DNA of 64,000 nucleotides from a bacterium (GTDB taxonomy: Bacteria > UBP6 > UBA1177 > JAKLFG01). This document shows, piece after piece, positions 52,274 through 61,435 of this stretch. Where the stretch lies: the NCBI GenBank assembly GCA_022709425.1, contig JAKLIW010000010.1, positions 1-64,000 of the forward strand. The letters are read 5' to 3'. The translations under genes were made by a program, and so were the position numbers. Every line of letters starts with the position of its first letter. The stretch's first letter is position 1. The notes beneath the pieces are model-generated. The model saw only the letters and a list, made by a program, of their open reading frames with translations. It did no database searches and was not told where the DNA came from.

Positions 52274-52842
52274 AGCGGCCTCACTTTTCCATTCTCAAGT
52301 TCATAGCGGGCGCCGTCGGTCGCATCGGTGGTGATGCCCTCCCGGCCGAAGGTCAGTTTGTTGCCCGACCGGCCGACCCAACCGTGCTGTTTGGCGGGGT
52401 TGCCGTAGACCAGCGCGTAGGCGGGAACATCCTTGGTCACGACCGTCCCGGCGCCGATAAAGGCATATTCGCCGACGGTGACGCCGCACACGATGGTGGC
52501 GTTGGCGCCGATAGAACAGCCTTTTTTCAGGAGCGTTTTCTTATATTCGTCCTTGCGCGGTATGAAACTGCGCGGGTTTATCACATTGGTGAAGACCATC
52601 GAGGGACCGAGGAAAACATCGTCCTCGATGACCACCCCTTCGTAGATGCTGACGTTGTTCTGCACCCGGACGCCGTTCCCGACGATGGCGCGCGGCCCGA
52701 TCATGCAGTTCTGGCCGAACGAAGAGTCGGCGCCGATGCGCGACCCGGTCAGTACATGGCAGAAGAACCATATCTTGGTGCCGTCGCCGATGACCACATC
52801 ATCGTCGATGTAACTGCTTTCATGGATAAAGGTCTCGCTCAT
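52270..52842 (-). CDS. WbpD-like sugar N-acetyltransferase (left-handed beta helix)
   Basis: 190 residues from ATG 52842, preceded by GGAGG. Hexapeptide repeats run through most of the chain ([49 protein letters not shown]), and FTNVINPR is the family's catalytic-region loop. In WbpD-type enzymes it acetylates the 3-amino group made by the aminotransferase. It lies in the same operon as ceramide genes, 13 bases after the SDR gene. Confidence 0.88.
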   Translation of the reverse strand: MSETFIHESSYIDDDVVIGDGTKIWFFCHVLTGSRIGADSSFGQNCMIGPRAIVGNGVRVQNNVSIYEGVVIEDDVFLGPSMVFTNVINPRSFIPRKDEYKKTLLKKGCSIGANATIVCGVTVGEYAFIGAGTVVTKDVPAYALVYGNPAKQHGWVGRSGNKLTFGREGITTDATDGARYELENGKVRPL

Positions 52843-52855
52843 TGTCACCTCCGTT

Positions 52856-53842
52856 TCACGCCGACAGCCAGCCGTTGCGGCGGTACCAGTCGACGGTGTC
52901 GCGCATCGCCCGGTCCAGCGGCACCTGCTGCCGCCAGCCCAGTTCCTTCCGGATCGCATCATTGCTGCATATCCACGCATCCTGCTTCATCTCGATGACC
53001 TTCTGGCCGTTGACCGGGAAGGTTTTCCCGACCATTTTGCCGATCAGCCCCGCCGTGTGACCGACCGGTGCGGCGAGCCATTCGGGTATCATCAGCCGCA
53101 GGAGATTTTTCTTTCCCATAGCGACGCGGATCTCCTCGCTGAATTCGCGCCACGATACCGGCGCATCGTTGCAGACGAAAAAGGTCTTCCCGGTCACCGT
53201 TCCCTCGGCCGCCGCGATGATGGCGGCGGAAAGGTCGGCGACATAGATGACCGAGAACCGCTTCTCGCCGGTTCCCAGCAGCGTCAGAACATTGCGGTCG
53301 AGCATCTTGAAAATGGTATAAATGTCCCGTTCACCCGGCCCGAAGACCGAACAGGGACGCAGTATCAGGTAGTTGTTATCGTGGTCGGCGCCCCAGCGCT
53401 TCACCGATTCTTCGGCGGCCAGTTTCGATCTCCCGTACCAGGTGAGCGGTCGCGGCGGGTCGCTCTCGACGACCGGTTGGTTGCCGGTCGACGGACCGGC
53501 GGCCGCTTGTGAACTGACGAGGATGAAGCGCTGTTCTTTGGTGAGCGGCGCGAGCAGTTTTTCGGTGAAACGAGTGTTCCCCTCGAAGTACTCTTTCTCG
53601 CTGTTCTTCTTGGTCGCGCCGGCGACATGGATGACGGTGCCGCAATTCTCGACCGCCCGCTTTACGAGGTCGTTATCGGTGAAATCACCGAGAAATATCT
53701 TTGCGCCATTCTTTTCGAACTGATCGATCTGCGCATTCCGCCGTCTAACGAGCAGGCGCAGATGATGGCCGCGGGCCATAAGTTCGTCGGTCAGATAGCC
53801 GCCGATGAAGCCGGTAGCGCCGGTGAGGAGCGTCTCTTTCAT
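52856..53842 (-). CDS. Extended SDR, candidate ceramide reductase (CerR-like)
   Basis: 328 residues. The Rossmann motif TGATGFIGG lies at 7-15, catalytic Tyr136 and Lys140 in [11 protein letters not shown], and Ser110/111 in LVSSQAA. In Caulobacter and Bacteroides sphingolipid synthesis an NAD-dependent epimerase-family protein reduces the 3-keto group of 3-ketosphinganine or oxidised ceramide; this gene's place, next to acyltransferase and Spt with ATGA overlap, fits that role. On sequence alone it could be any NAD-dependent sugar epimerase, so the call depends on context. Confidence 0.8.
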   Translation of the reverse strand: MKETLLTGATGFIGGYLTDELMARGHHLRLLVRRRNAQIDQFEKNGAKIFLGDFTDNDLVKRAVENCGTVIHVAGATKKNSEKEYFEGNTRFTEKLLAPLTKEQRFILVSSQAAAGPSTGNQPVVESDPPRPLTWYGRSKLAAEESVKRWGADHDNNYLILRPCSVFGPGERDIYTIFKMLDRNVLTLLGTGEKRFSVIYVADLSAAIIAAAEGTVTGKTFFVCNDAPVSWREFSEEIRVAMGKKNLLRLMIPEWLAAPVGHTAGLIGKMVGKTFPVNGQKVIEMKQDAWICSNDAIRKELGWRQQVPLDRAMRDTVDWYRRNGWLSA

Positions 53843-54981
53843 GTGGTCGGTTCGAGCGGCTTGGCGAGAATGAGATACTGCTGTAAAAGATGTGCGCCCA
53901 TGTGGGCCGCAGCATTGTTCATTGGCCGGTTGGTGTCGAGTATCCACGACATCTCCACCTCGCGCATGCCGGCGTTGAGTCCGTCGTGGAGGAGCCGGTG
54001 GTACATGAGAGCGTCGAGCCCAAGTAGGCGGTATTTCTTGAGCGACCCCAGCAACATCACGCGAAACTGGTTGATGTGCCGCTTGCGATTGAAGAGGAGG
54101 TTGAAGAAGTGGCGGCTGAAAATCGAGCCGTTGCGGTTCTTGACCAGTATCTGATTGATGTCGGGCATCGAGACCATGAATGAGGCCGGTTCGCCGTCGA
54201 GGAACACCATGTAGGTAAGGCGGATATCGACGATGAGCTTTAGTTCGTCGGCCATTGCCGTTATCTCCCGTTCGGTCATCGGGACATAGCCCCAGTTGTC
54301 ACACCATGCCTCGTTGAATATCTTGAGTATGGTGTCGACATCCTGCCGCAGATTCTTGAGATCGATATGGCGCACCACGAGGCGATCGCCGTACTTCGCA
54401 CACAGTTTCTCGTCGCGGTCGTGGAATTCCTGCGGCAGATCCTTCGGCTCGGTAAGCGCCCAGCTATTGAGTAGTTGCTCGTCGAGGTATCCGGCGGCGC
54501 GGAATAGTGCGGGATAGTAGGGCATGGTGTGGGGATTCATCAGATAGGGCGGAGTGTCGGCGCCGAAGACGCTGAAGCCGGGCGAATCGTGGTTGGTGGT
54601 GAAGTTCATCGGCCCGATTATGCGGTCGTAGCCGCGCTTGGCGACCCATTCTTCAGCCGTTTTGATGAGCGCGGAAGAAACCGCGGGGTCGTTCTCGGCC
54701 TCGAAGAAGCCGAAAAAGCCATGCTTGGTCTTATGGTAACTGTCGTAGTTGCGGTCGATGTGGGCGGTGATGCGGCCCGCCGGGACGCCGTCCTTGTAGC
54801 AGACGAAATAATCGGCCTCGCCATGTTCGAAGAAGGGGTTCTTCTTCTGGTTGAAGAACATCTTCCGCTCGAAGCGGAGCGGCGGTATCCAGTTCATGTC
54901 GTCGCGGTAGAGCCGGTAGGGAAGGTCGAGGAAATCCTTCAGTCCCTTGCGGTCCGTGGTGACGGTGTGCACTTCGATCAT
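53839..54981 (-). CDS. GNAT-like N-acyltransferase, candidate bacterial ceramide synthase
   Basis: 380 residues from ATG 54981, overlapping the Spt stop (ATGA). Two GNAT-type halves are suggested. The first has YFVCYKDGVPAGRITAHI and KRGYDRIIGPMNFTTNHD; the second has MVFLDGEPASFMVSMPD and EVEMSWILDTNRPMNN. Large GNAT-fold proteins of this length next to Spt in bacteria act as ceramide synthases (bCerS in Caulobacter), adding the second acyl chain to the amino group. Membrane helices are absent, so it is a soluble or peripheral enzyme. Confidence 0.78.
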   Translation of the reverse strand: MIEVHTVTTDRKGLKDFLDLPYRLYRDDMNWIPPLRFERKMFFNQKKNPFFEHGEADYFVCYKDGVPAGRITAHIDRNYDSYHKTKHGFFGFFEAENDPAVSSALIKTAEEWVAKRGYDRIIGPMNFTTNHDSPGFSVFGADTPPYLMNPHTMPYYPALFRAAGYLDEQLLNSWALTEPKDLPQEFHDRDEKLCAKYGDRLVVRHIDLKNLRQDVDTILKIFNEAWCDNWGYVPMTEREITAMADELKLIVDIRLTYMVFLDGEPASFMVSMPDINQILVKNRNGSIFSRHFFNLLFNRKRHINQFRVMLLGSLKKYRLLGLDALMYHRLLHDGLNAGMREVEMSWILDTNRPMNNAAAHMGAHLLQQYLILAKPLEPTT

Positions 54982-56174
54982 TGGATTATCCCTATCTCGC
55001 GGCCGCAAAGCGCGATCTTTTCAAGAGCGAAAGCGATCTGCTCCTCGGTATGGTTGGACATGAGGCTGAGTCGGATGAGCGCCTGATCCTTCGGGACGGC
55101 GGGATTGATGACCGGGTTGACGAAGACCCCCTCGTCCTCGAGCCGTTTGCGCATGAAGAAGGCCTTAAGGTCGTCGCCGACGAAGAAGGGGATGACGGGG
55201 GTCTCCGACAGGCCGGTATTGAAGCCGAGCTTCTGAAGTCCCTCGCGGAGCAGGGTGGTGTTCTTCCATATCTTCTCGATGCGCCACGGTTCTCGTTTTA
55301 TGATACGGAGCGCCGCGAGCGCCGAGGCGGCGGAGGCGGGAGGCATCGAGGCGCTGAAGATGAGGGCGCGGCTGTGGTGTTTGAGAAATTCCATCGTCTG
55401 CTTGTCGCCGGCGATGAAGCCGCCGATGGAGGCGAGCGACTTGCTGAAGGTCCCCATGATAAGGTCGGTCTTCGCCGTCAGCCCGAAGTGGGCCGCGGTG
55501 CCGTCCCCCTTCGGCCCTAGAACGCCCAGCGCGTGGGCATCGTCGACCATCACCACCGCCTCGTACTTCTCGGCGAGCGCCACGACCGCCGGCAGTTTCA
55601 GGATATCGCCGTCCATGCTGAATATGCCGTCGGCGACGATGAATTTACCCTTTTCCCGCGGAACCGAAGCGAGGAGCCGTTCGAGGTCCTCCATATCGTT
55701 GTGCTTGTAGCGTTTGATGTTGGCGTGGGCGAGCCGCGCCCCCTCGATGATCGAGGCGTGGTTGAGCACATCCATGAAGATAAAGTCGTGGCGGCCGTTG
55801 AGCGACGAAATGACCCCCTGATTGACGCCGAAGCCGGTCGAGTAGAGGAGCGCCGACTCCTTGCCGACGAACGCGGCCAGTTCCGCCGACAGTTCCTCGT
55901 GGATGTCGAGCGTCCCGTTGAGGAAGGGCGATCCGGCGCAACCGCTGCCGTATTTGGTGATGGCCTGCCGCGCCGCCTCTTTCACCTCGGGATGGTTGGT
56001 CAGCCCCATGTAGGAATTGGAGCCGAGCATCAGCACTTTCTTGCCGTTCGCCAGATAGACCTCGGTGTCCTGCTCGGAGGTGATGACCTTGAAGTAGGGG
56101 TAGTAGCCCTCCTGCTTGGCGATGATGGTGCGCTGATAGGCGTCGCACTTGTCGAAGATGGATTTAGTTCTCAC
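54978..56174 (-). CDS. spt: Serine palmitoyltransferase-like PLP enzyme
   Basis: 398 residues, GTG start with GAGAGG upstream. An alpha-oxoamine synthase: condenses an acyl-CoA or acyl-ACP with an amino acid. PLP Lys245 is in GTFSKSLASIGG, His139 in LNHAS stacks on PLP, and Asp211/His214 are in DDAHALG. The spacing of these four residues is the same as in Sphingomonas SPT. GSGCAGSPFLNGTLDIHEEL is the motif usual in Spt and close relatives. The alternatives, KBL or AONS, are less likely because the next two genes fit ceramide synthesis. Confidence 0.87.
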   Translation of the reverse strand: MRTKSIFDKCDAYQRTIIAKQEGYYPYFKVITSEQDTEVYLANGKKVLMLGSNSYMGLTNHPEVKEAARQAITKYGSGCAGSPFLNGTLDIHEELSAELAAFVGKESALLYSTGFGVNQGVISSLNGRHDFIFMDVLNHASIIEGARLAHANIKRYKHNDMEDLERLLASVPREKGKFIVADGIFSMDGDILKLPAVVALAEKYEAVVMVDDAHALGVLGPKGDGTAAHFGLTAKTDLIMGTFSKSLASIGGFIAGDKQTMEFLKHHSRALIFSASMPPASAASALAALRIIKREPWRIEKIWKNTTLLREGLQKLGFNTGLSETPVIPFFVGDDLKAFFMRKRLEDEGVFVNPVINPAVPKDQALIRLSLMSNHTEEQIAFALEKIALCGREIGIIQ

Positions 56175-56192
56175 GATGCTATCCTCTCGATA

Positions 56193-56966
56193 CTATTCAA
56201 TGTTGCGTTTGGGCTTGCCGGTGTACACGGCGCTTTTCTGGTCTATGTTGCGCATCGGCTTCTGCGTCTTGCGCTCTTCGACGAAGTGGGCGATGAGCCC
56301 CGGGACGCGCGATATCATGAAGATGCCGTTGGCGATCTCGGGCGGGAATTCGAGGCCGAGCAGGAGCGCGCCGATCATTCCGTCGACATTGACCGGGAGC
56401 TTTTTCCCCTTTATCTTCTCTATCTCTTCCTCGATCAGGCAGGCGATATCGACATAGAGCCGTTTCTTCGCGTCGAGGTGCTTCTCGACCAGCGCTTTCA
56501 TCTTGATACTGCGGGGGTCGGCGGTGTGGACGCGGTGACCGAGTCCGGGGAACCGGTATTCCTCGGCGAGTTTCTTCTCGACGAAGGCGTGGACCTTGTC
56601 GCGGTCGGCCGTTCCGCCGGTGGCCTTGGCCGCCTCCATGAGCATTTTCATCGCATCCTCCACCGCGCCGCCGTGGAAGCGGTTGATGGAAAGGATGCCC
56701 GACGCGACCGCGGCGTTGAGCGGCGCGCCGGTCGAGGTGCTGTTGAGCGTCGCGAGGACCGACGGCGGGGTGACGCCGTGGTCGAGGGAACTGGTCAGTA
56801 TCGCGCCGAAGATGCGGCTTTCGCCCGCTCCCGGCAGTTCACCTTTCAGTATCAGGTAGACGGCGTCGGAGAAGGAGGTCTTCTCCATGAGTTGTTCGAT
56901 GGGGTAGCCCCGCACCAGTATCTCGTTCTCCTTGATGGAGGTCACTTCGGTGTTCCATTCGGCCAT
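56193..56966 (-). CDS. Citryl-CoA lyase-like short citrate synthase homologue
   Basis: 257 residues, ATG 56966 with GGGAG upstream. It matches the C-terminal half of citrate synthases: His63 (LDHGVTPPS), His98 (INRFHGG), the GLGHRVH block at 141-147 and Asp195 (NVDGMIGA). This compact form is known from citryl-CoA lyases and related CoA-ester lyases. As first gene of the ceramide operon, 18 bases before spt, it may supply or remove an acyl-CoA precursor, but its partner in sphingolipid synthesis is not established. Full citrate synthase is about 170 residues longer. Confidence 0.82.
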   Translation of the reverse strand: MAEWNTEVTSIKENEILVRGYPIEQLMEKTSFSDAVYLILKGELPGAGESRIFGAILTSSLDHGVTPPSVLATLNSTSTGAPLNAAVASGILSINRFHGGAVEDAMKMLMEAAKATGGTADRDKVHAFVEKKLAEEYRFPGLGHRVHTADPRSIKMKALVEKHLDAKKRLYVDIACLIEEEIEKIKGKKLPVNVDGMIGALLLGLEFPPEIANGIFMISRVPGLIAHFVEERKTQKPMRNIDQKSAVYTGKPKRNIE

Positions 56967-57042
56967 GCGTATCTCCCGCTGATTCAGACAGTTATAACGA
57001 CCTGTCCCGGCGGCCTCCGCGCGGTGCCGGAACGAACGCCGA

Positions 57043-57071
57043 ACCCTACCATATAAATAGAGCGGAATCAA
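57043..57071 (-). promoter_or_regulatory. Promoter for the ceramide/sugar operon
   Basis: Minus-strand TTGATT (57071-57066), 17-base spacer, TAGGGT (57048-57043). Leader about 70 bases. Confidence 0.5.
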
Positions 57072-57161
57072 TTTTTTCGCCGGGTGAGAGGATCAATCTT
57101 TCATAAAACGTACCGCTACTAAAAAGTATAAAAAATTCGGATGCAAGCGAGCCTGATTTGT

Positions 57162-57175
57162 GTGCGTATTCGCAC
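57162..57175. promoter_or_regulatory. Small palindrome upstream of the activase promoter
   Basis: GTGCG-TATT-CGCAC, 13 bases before the -35 box. The rest of the AT-rich divergent region (57072-57187) shows no gene. Confidence 0.4.
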
Positions 57176-57187
57176 TCTGAAAAAAGT

Positions 57188-57216
57188 TGAAATCGCTCTT
57201 TCCTATAAGTATAGTC
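57188..57216 (+). promoter_or_regulatory. Promoter for the large activase gene
   Basis: TTGAAA (57188-57193), 17-base spacer, TATAGT (57211-57216). Leader about 31 bases. Confidence 0.75.
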
Positions 57217-57253
57217 CGCGCGCTTACGGTTCTCTACAGATCATGAGGTTGTA

Positions 57254-60200
57254 ATGAAGAATTTCGGTATCGACATCGGTTCCACCTTCCTGACCATCCA
57301 TTCCCTGCAGAGCGGCGGCACCGTCCTGCGCAGACGCCATGGCGGCAAGATATTCGAGAATATCGCCTCCTTCATCAACGAGTGCGACGACCACTGCCGG
57401 TTCTCCTTCACCGGCAAAGGGGCGAAGGAATTCGCCGAAATGACCGGCATCGAACCGGTCGAAGAGAGCATCGCGGTCCTGCGCGCCGCCGAAAAGAATA
57501 AACTGCTCGGTGACGGCTTCCTGCGGATCGTCGACATCGGCGGCTCGTCGTTGACGCTCTATTCCTTTAAAGATGGCAAGATAGCCGACATCGCCAAGAA
57601 CGCACTCTGTGCCGCCGGCACCGGCCTGTTCCTCGAAGAGCAGGCGGAACGGCTGGCGCTCGATATCGAAACGGCGGGGGAGATGCATATCGACAATCCG
57701 CCGCTGGTCGCCTCCCGCTGTACCGTCTTCGCCAAAAGCGACCTCATCCACCACCAGCAGGAAGGCCGCAGCCGTCAGGATATGTGGGCGGGGCTCTGCA
57801 AATCGCTCGTCGTCTCCGCCATGAATACGCTCTTCCGGGGCGAGGAACTCTACGGCCGCATCGTTCTCATCGGTGGGGTGAGCCTCAACGCCGAGGTCGT
57901 CAAGTGGATGAAGAAGCTCTATCCGCGCGTCGAATGGGTCATCCCGAAGCACGCCGAGGCCTTCATCGCGATGGGCGCCGCGCAGATCACCGGCACCCCC
58001 AAGGACGCCGTCGACCTGACCAAAAAAGGACTCGACCGGTTCGTCAAGAAGATGCCCGCGTTGACCCTGCATAAAAGCAACTATCCGAAACTCACCAACC
58101 CCGAGGTCGATCCCGACGGCAACGAGATCCGCCGTCACCGGCCGCTCGACGGGGTGAAAAGCCTCGCCCTCGGCCTCGATATCGGCTCCACCTCGACCAA
58201 GCTGGTCGTGCTCGACGCGGCGAACAAGGAGCCGCTCTTCGACCTCTACCGCAAAACGGGCGGTGACCCGGTTGGGGCGACCCGCAAGGTCTTCGGCGCC
58301 TTCTACCGGCTGATGGGCGACCGCGCCATCGAAGTGGCCGCCTTCGGCACCACCGGCAGCGGCCGGAAACTGGTCGGCGAGATATTCGGCGCCGACACGA
58401 TAGTCAATGAGATAACGGCCCACGGCACCGGCGCCGCTATGTTCTACCCCGACGCCGAGACGATATTCGAGATCGGCGGTCAGGACGCGAAATACCTGCG
58501 GCTCGAGGACGGGCTGGTGGCCGATGTCAACATGAACTATGTCTGTGCCGCCGGTACCGGCAGTTTCGTCGAGGAACAGGCGCGCAAACTGGGTTATCCG
58601 CTCGACAAGATCGGTCCCGCCACCGAAAATATCGCCCCGCCGGTCACCAGCGACCGTTGTACTGTCTTCATGGAGCAGGACCTGCGCGCCATCCTCAAAC
58701 AGGGCTACAGCAAGCAGGAGGCGCTTGCCGCGGTCCTCTATTCGGTCATCCAGAATTACCTCATGAAGGTGGTCGGCAATCGGCCGATAAGCCGTAAGAA
58801 GGTCCATTTTCAGGGGGCGACGGCGCGCAACAAGGGTCTGGTCGCCGCATTCGAGAACCTGCTCGGCGTCGAAGTGGTCGTATCGCCCTTCTGCCATGTC
58901 ATGGGCAGCATCGGCGCGGCGCAGATAGCGCTCGAAAAGACCGAAGGGACGGCGAGCCGGTTCATCGGCCCGCAGGCGGCGACCGTCGAAGTGACCACCG
59001 GCACCTCGGTCTGCAAACTCTGCACCAACTACTGCCGCATCAATACCATCACCCGGACCGACGGCGGCAGTTTCTCATGGGGCTTCATGTGCGGCCGCGA
59101 CCCGTCGGAAGAAAAACGGCGCGAACTGCCGCAGTACGAATCGTTCAAGACGCGCAACGCCCTCTACTATAAAAAAGATGAAGTGCCGCAGCCGCCCAAG
59201 GGGACGGTTCATATCCCGCACACCCTCGTCAACCACACCTATTATCCGCTGTGGCGCAAATTCTTCGCGCTTCTCGGCTACGAGACGCAACTCTCGGCGC
59301 TCTACAGCACCCCGGCGATCCGCGAGGAGGCGGCCCACCTCGCCACGGGCGATTTCTGCTATCCGGCCAAGGTCGCCATCGGCCACGCCGTGAGCCTGTT
59401 CAAGAAGAACGCGCTCGTCTTCCATCCATACTACATCAGCGATAAACAGCAGGTTTCGACCGCCTTCGCCTTCTTCTGTCCCTACGTCGAGAGCAGTCCG
59501 GCGGTCATCCGGTCGTTCGTCGAACGGGGCGGCCGTTCCGACATCCGGTTCCTTACCCCCGTCATCGACCTGCGGCTCGACACCGCGAAGGTCGCCAAGA
59601 TGATCCACGAGGCGATAGGGCACGAGATCCCGGTGAAGAAGAAAGAGATAGAAAAAGCCTTTGCCGAAGCCTACGCAACGTGGGAAAAGACCTACGGGAA
59701 CATCCGCGCCGAAGGGGAACGGATAGTCGCCGAACGGAAAAAAGAGGATAAACCGGTTTTCGTCATTATCGGTCGTCCCTACAACATCCACGACCGCGGC
59801 ATCAATCTCGGTATCGCCGAGGCGATAGCGGCGATGGGGCACGATGTGGTGCCGATAGATATGCTCGATCTCGACATCCCGTCGCTCGCCGCTGGGAATC
59901 ACTTCAATGTTTTCTGGAACTACGGGCAGAAGATCGTCGCGGCGGCAAAACGGATCCGCGCCACGAAGAATATGTTCGCGATATACCTGTCGAACTTCAA
60001 CTGCGGTCCCGATTCGTTCCTCCTGAGTTATGTCGAGGAAGAGATGAAGGGAAAGCCGATGCTGATACTGGAACTCGACGAACATGATTCCGACGGCGGC
60101 TACCGCACCCGCGTCGAGGCCTTCATGGATGTGGTGAAGAGTTTCCGCAAGAAAGGCGGCCTCAAGCGAACCGGCAAGCCGACGATGCCCGATGTCTTCA

Positions 60201-61426
60201 CCGCCGATCGGTCGATAGACCTTAAGAGCGGTACCATCTGGATACCGCCGATGCATGAGTCGGGGCCGCGAATGTTCGCGGCGGCGTTCCGTTCCGGCGG
60301 CTACGAAGCGCGGGCGCTCGACCCCGAGGACGAAGAGGCTCTCCTACTGGGCAAGCGGACCACCCGCGGCTGTGAATGCCTGCCGATGACCCTCACACTG
60401 GGGGCGATACTCAAAAAAGCGGGCCGCGAACGCGATAAAAAGCACATCGTCTTCATGCCGACCGCCGAAGGTCCGTGCCGTTTCGGGCAATACAACCTGC
60501 TGGAACGCAAGGTTTTTTGGAACGAAGGCTACGACAACATCGATATCCTCGCTCCTTCGTCGATCAACAGCTATCAGGGGGTCGACGAGAACGTTCGCCG
60601 CGCTCTGATGCACGGCACGATGGCGGGCGATCTGCTGCTGAAACTGACGACCAAGATCCGTCCCTACGAAACGACCAAAGGCGACACCGACGAACTGTTC
60701 GAGAAGAGCCTGACACTCCTCGAGAACGAACTGGCGGCAGGCCGCGATTTGCGTCGTGTATTCCCCGGCATCGTCGACGATTTCGCCAAAATCCCGCGCA
60801 GCCACGAACAGCGTCCCCTCGTCGGCGTTGTGGGGGAGATATATGTCCGCAGCAACCGTTTCGCCAACGGCGACCTCATCCGGGTCATCGAGCAGAACGG
60901 CGGTGAGGCGTGGCTCTCGCCCATCCACGAATGGATATCCTACACCATGTATATGCAGTCCTTCATGGCCAAACAGCAGGGGGTGTCGCTTTTCGGACAG
61001 GGCGAATCGCTGGTCAAAAACCTCTATTTCGGCCAGATCGAGAAGAGCTACTACCGCGCCGCCCACCGGCTCCTTTCCGACCGGCACGAACCGCCGATGA
61101 AGGAGGTGATGGAGGAGGGTATGAAATACCTGCCGGTCGATTTTTCCGGCGAGGCGATCATCACCGTCGGGAGGACGATTCTTTTTGCCCGGCAGGGCGC
61201 CAAAATGGTGGTCAATGCCGCGCCGTTCGGCTGTATGCCGGGGACCATCACCGGATCGATATTCCTAGAACTCAAGGATGCGCTCGGCATCCCGATCGTG
61301 TCGCAGTTCTACGACGGCGACCTCGACATCAACGACAAGGTCTCGGCGATCCTCAAGACCATCGTTTCCAACGAGGCGCTGGAGCCGGAATCTGATGAGA
61401 TGCTGTCGGCAGACGTCGAAGGGTGA
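57254..61426 (+). CDS. Giant acyl-CoA dehydratase activase-like protein (two ASKHA domains plus DUF2229-like part)
   Basis: 1390 residues. Two ASKHA ATPase domains of the BadF/HgdC type occur in tandem: the first opens FGIDIGSTFLTI (N-terminus) with CAAGTGLFLEEQ near 117-128, the second LGLDIGSTSTKLV near 306 with CAAGTGSFVEEQ near 430. Each CAAGTG carries the Cys that ligates the intersubunit 4Fe-4S cluster in activases. The C-terminal half is a DUF2229/HgdB-like region with CKLCTNYC, GDFCYPAKV, NCGPDSF and CECLPMT Cys motifs. The family activates or replaces 2-hydroxyacyl-CoA dehydratases in anaerobes. No separate dehydratase subunits are in the window. Confidence 0.92.
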   Translation: MKNFGIDIGSTFLTIHSLQSGGTVLRRRHGGKIFENIASFINECDDHCRFSFTGKGAKEFAEMTGIEPVEESIAVLRAAEKNKLLGDGFLRIVDIGGSSLTLYSFKDGKIADIAKNALCAAGTGLFLEEQAERLALDIETAGEMHIDNPPLVASRCTVFAKSDLIHHQQEGRSRQDMWAGLCKSLVVSAMNTLFRGEELYGRIVLIGGVSLNAEVVKWMKKLYPRVEWVIPKHAEAFIAMGAAQITGTPKDAVDLTKKGLDRFVKKMPALTLHKSNYPKLTNPEVDPDGNEIRRHRPLDGVKSLALGLDIGSTSTKLVVLDAANKEPLFDLYRKTGGDPVGATRKVFGAFYRLMGDRAIEVAAFGTTGSGRKLVGEIFGADTIVNEITAHGTGAAMFYPDAETIFEIGGQDAKYLRLEDGLVADVNMNYVCAAGTGSFVEEQARKLGYPLDKIGPATENIAPPVTSDRCTVFMEQDLRAILKQGYSKQEALAAVLYSVIQNYLMKVVGNRPISRKKVHFQGATARNKGLVAAFENLLGVEVVVSPFCHVMGSIGAAQIALEKTEGTASRFIGPQAATVEVTTGTSVCKLCTNYCRINTITRTDGGSFSWGFMCGRDPSEEKRRELPQYESFKTRNALYYKKDEVPQPPKGTVHIPHTLVNHTYYPLWRKFFALLGYETQLSALYSTPAIREEAAHLATGDFCYPAKVAIGHAVSLFKKNALVFHPYYISDKQQVSTAFAFFCPYVESSPAVIRSFVERGGRSDIRFLTPVIDLRLDTAKVAKMIHEAIGHEIPVKKKEIEKAFAEAYATWEKTYGNIRAEGERIVAERKKEDKPVFVIIGRPYNIHDRGINLGIAEAIAAMGHDVVPIDMLDLDIPSLAAGNHFNVFWNYGQKIVAAAKRIRATKNMFAIYLSNFNCGPDSFLLSYVEEEMKGKPMLILELDEHDSDGGYRTRVEAFMDVVKSFRKKGGLKRTGKPTMPDVFTADRSIDLKSGTIWIPPMHESGPRMFAAAFRSGGYEARALDPEDEEALLLGKRTTRGCECLPMTLTLGAILKKAGRERDKKHIVFMPTAEGPCRFGQYNLLERKVFWNEGYDNIDILAPSSINSYQGVDENVRRALMHGTMAGDLLLKLTTKIRPYETTKGDTDELFEKSLTLLENELAAGRDLRRVFPGIVDDFAKIPRSHEQRPLVGVVGEIYVRSNRFANGDLIRVIEQNGGEAWLSPIHEWISYTMYMQSFMAKQQGVSLFGQGESLVKNLYFGQIEKSYYRAAHRLLSDRHEPPMKEVMEEGMKYLPVDFSGEAIITVGRTILFARQGAKMVVNAAPFGCMPGTITGSIFLELKDALGIPIVSQFYDGDLDINDKVSAILKTIVSNEALEPESDEMLSADVEG

Positions 61427-61435
61427 GAGCCTGAA

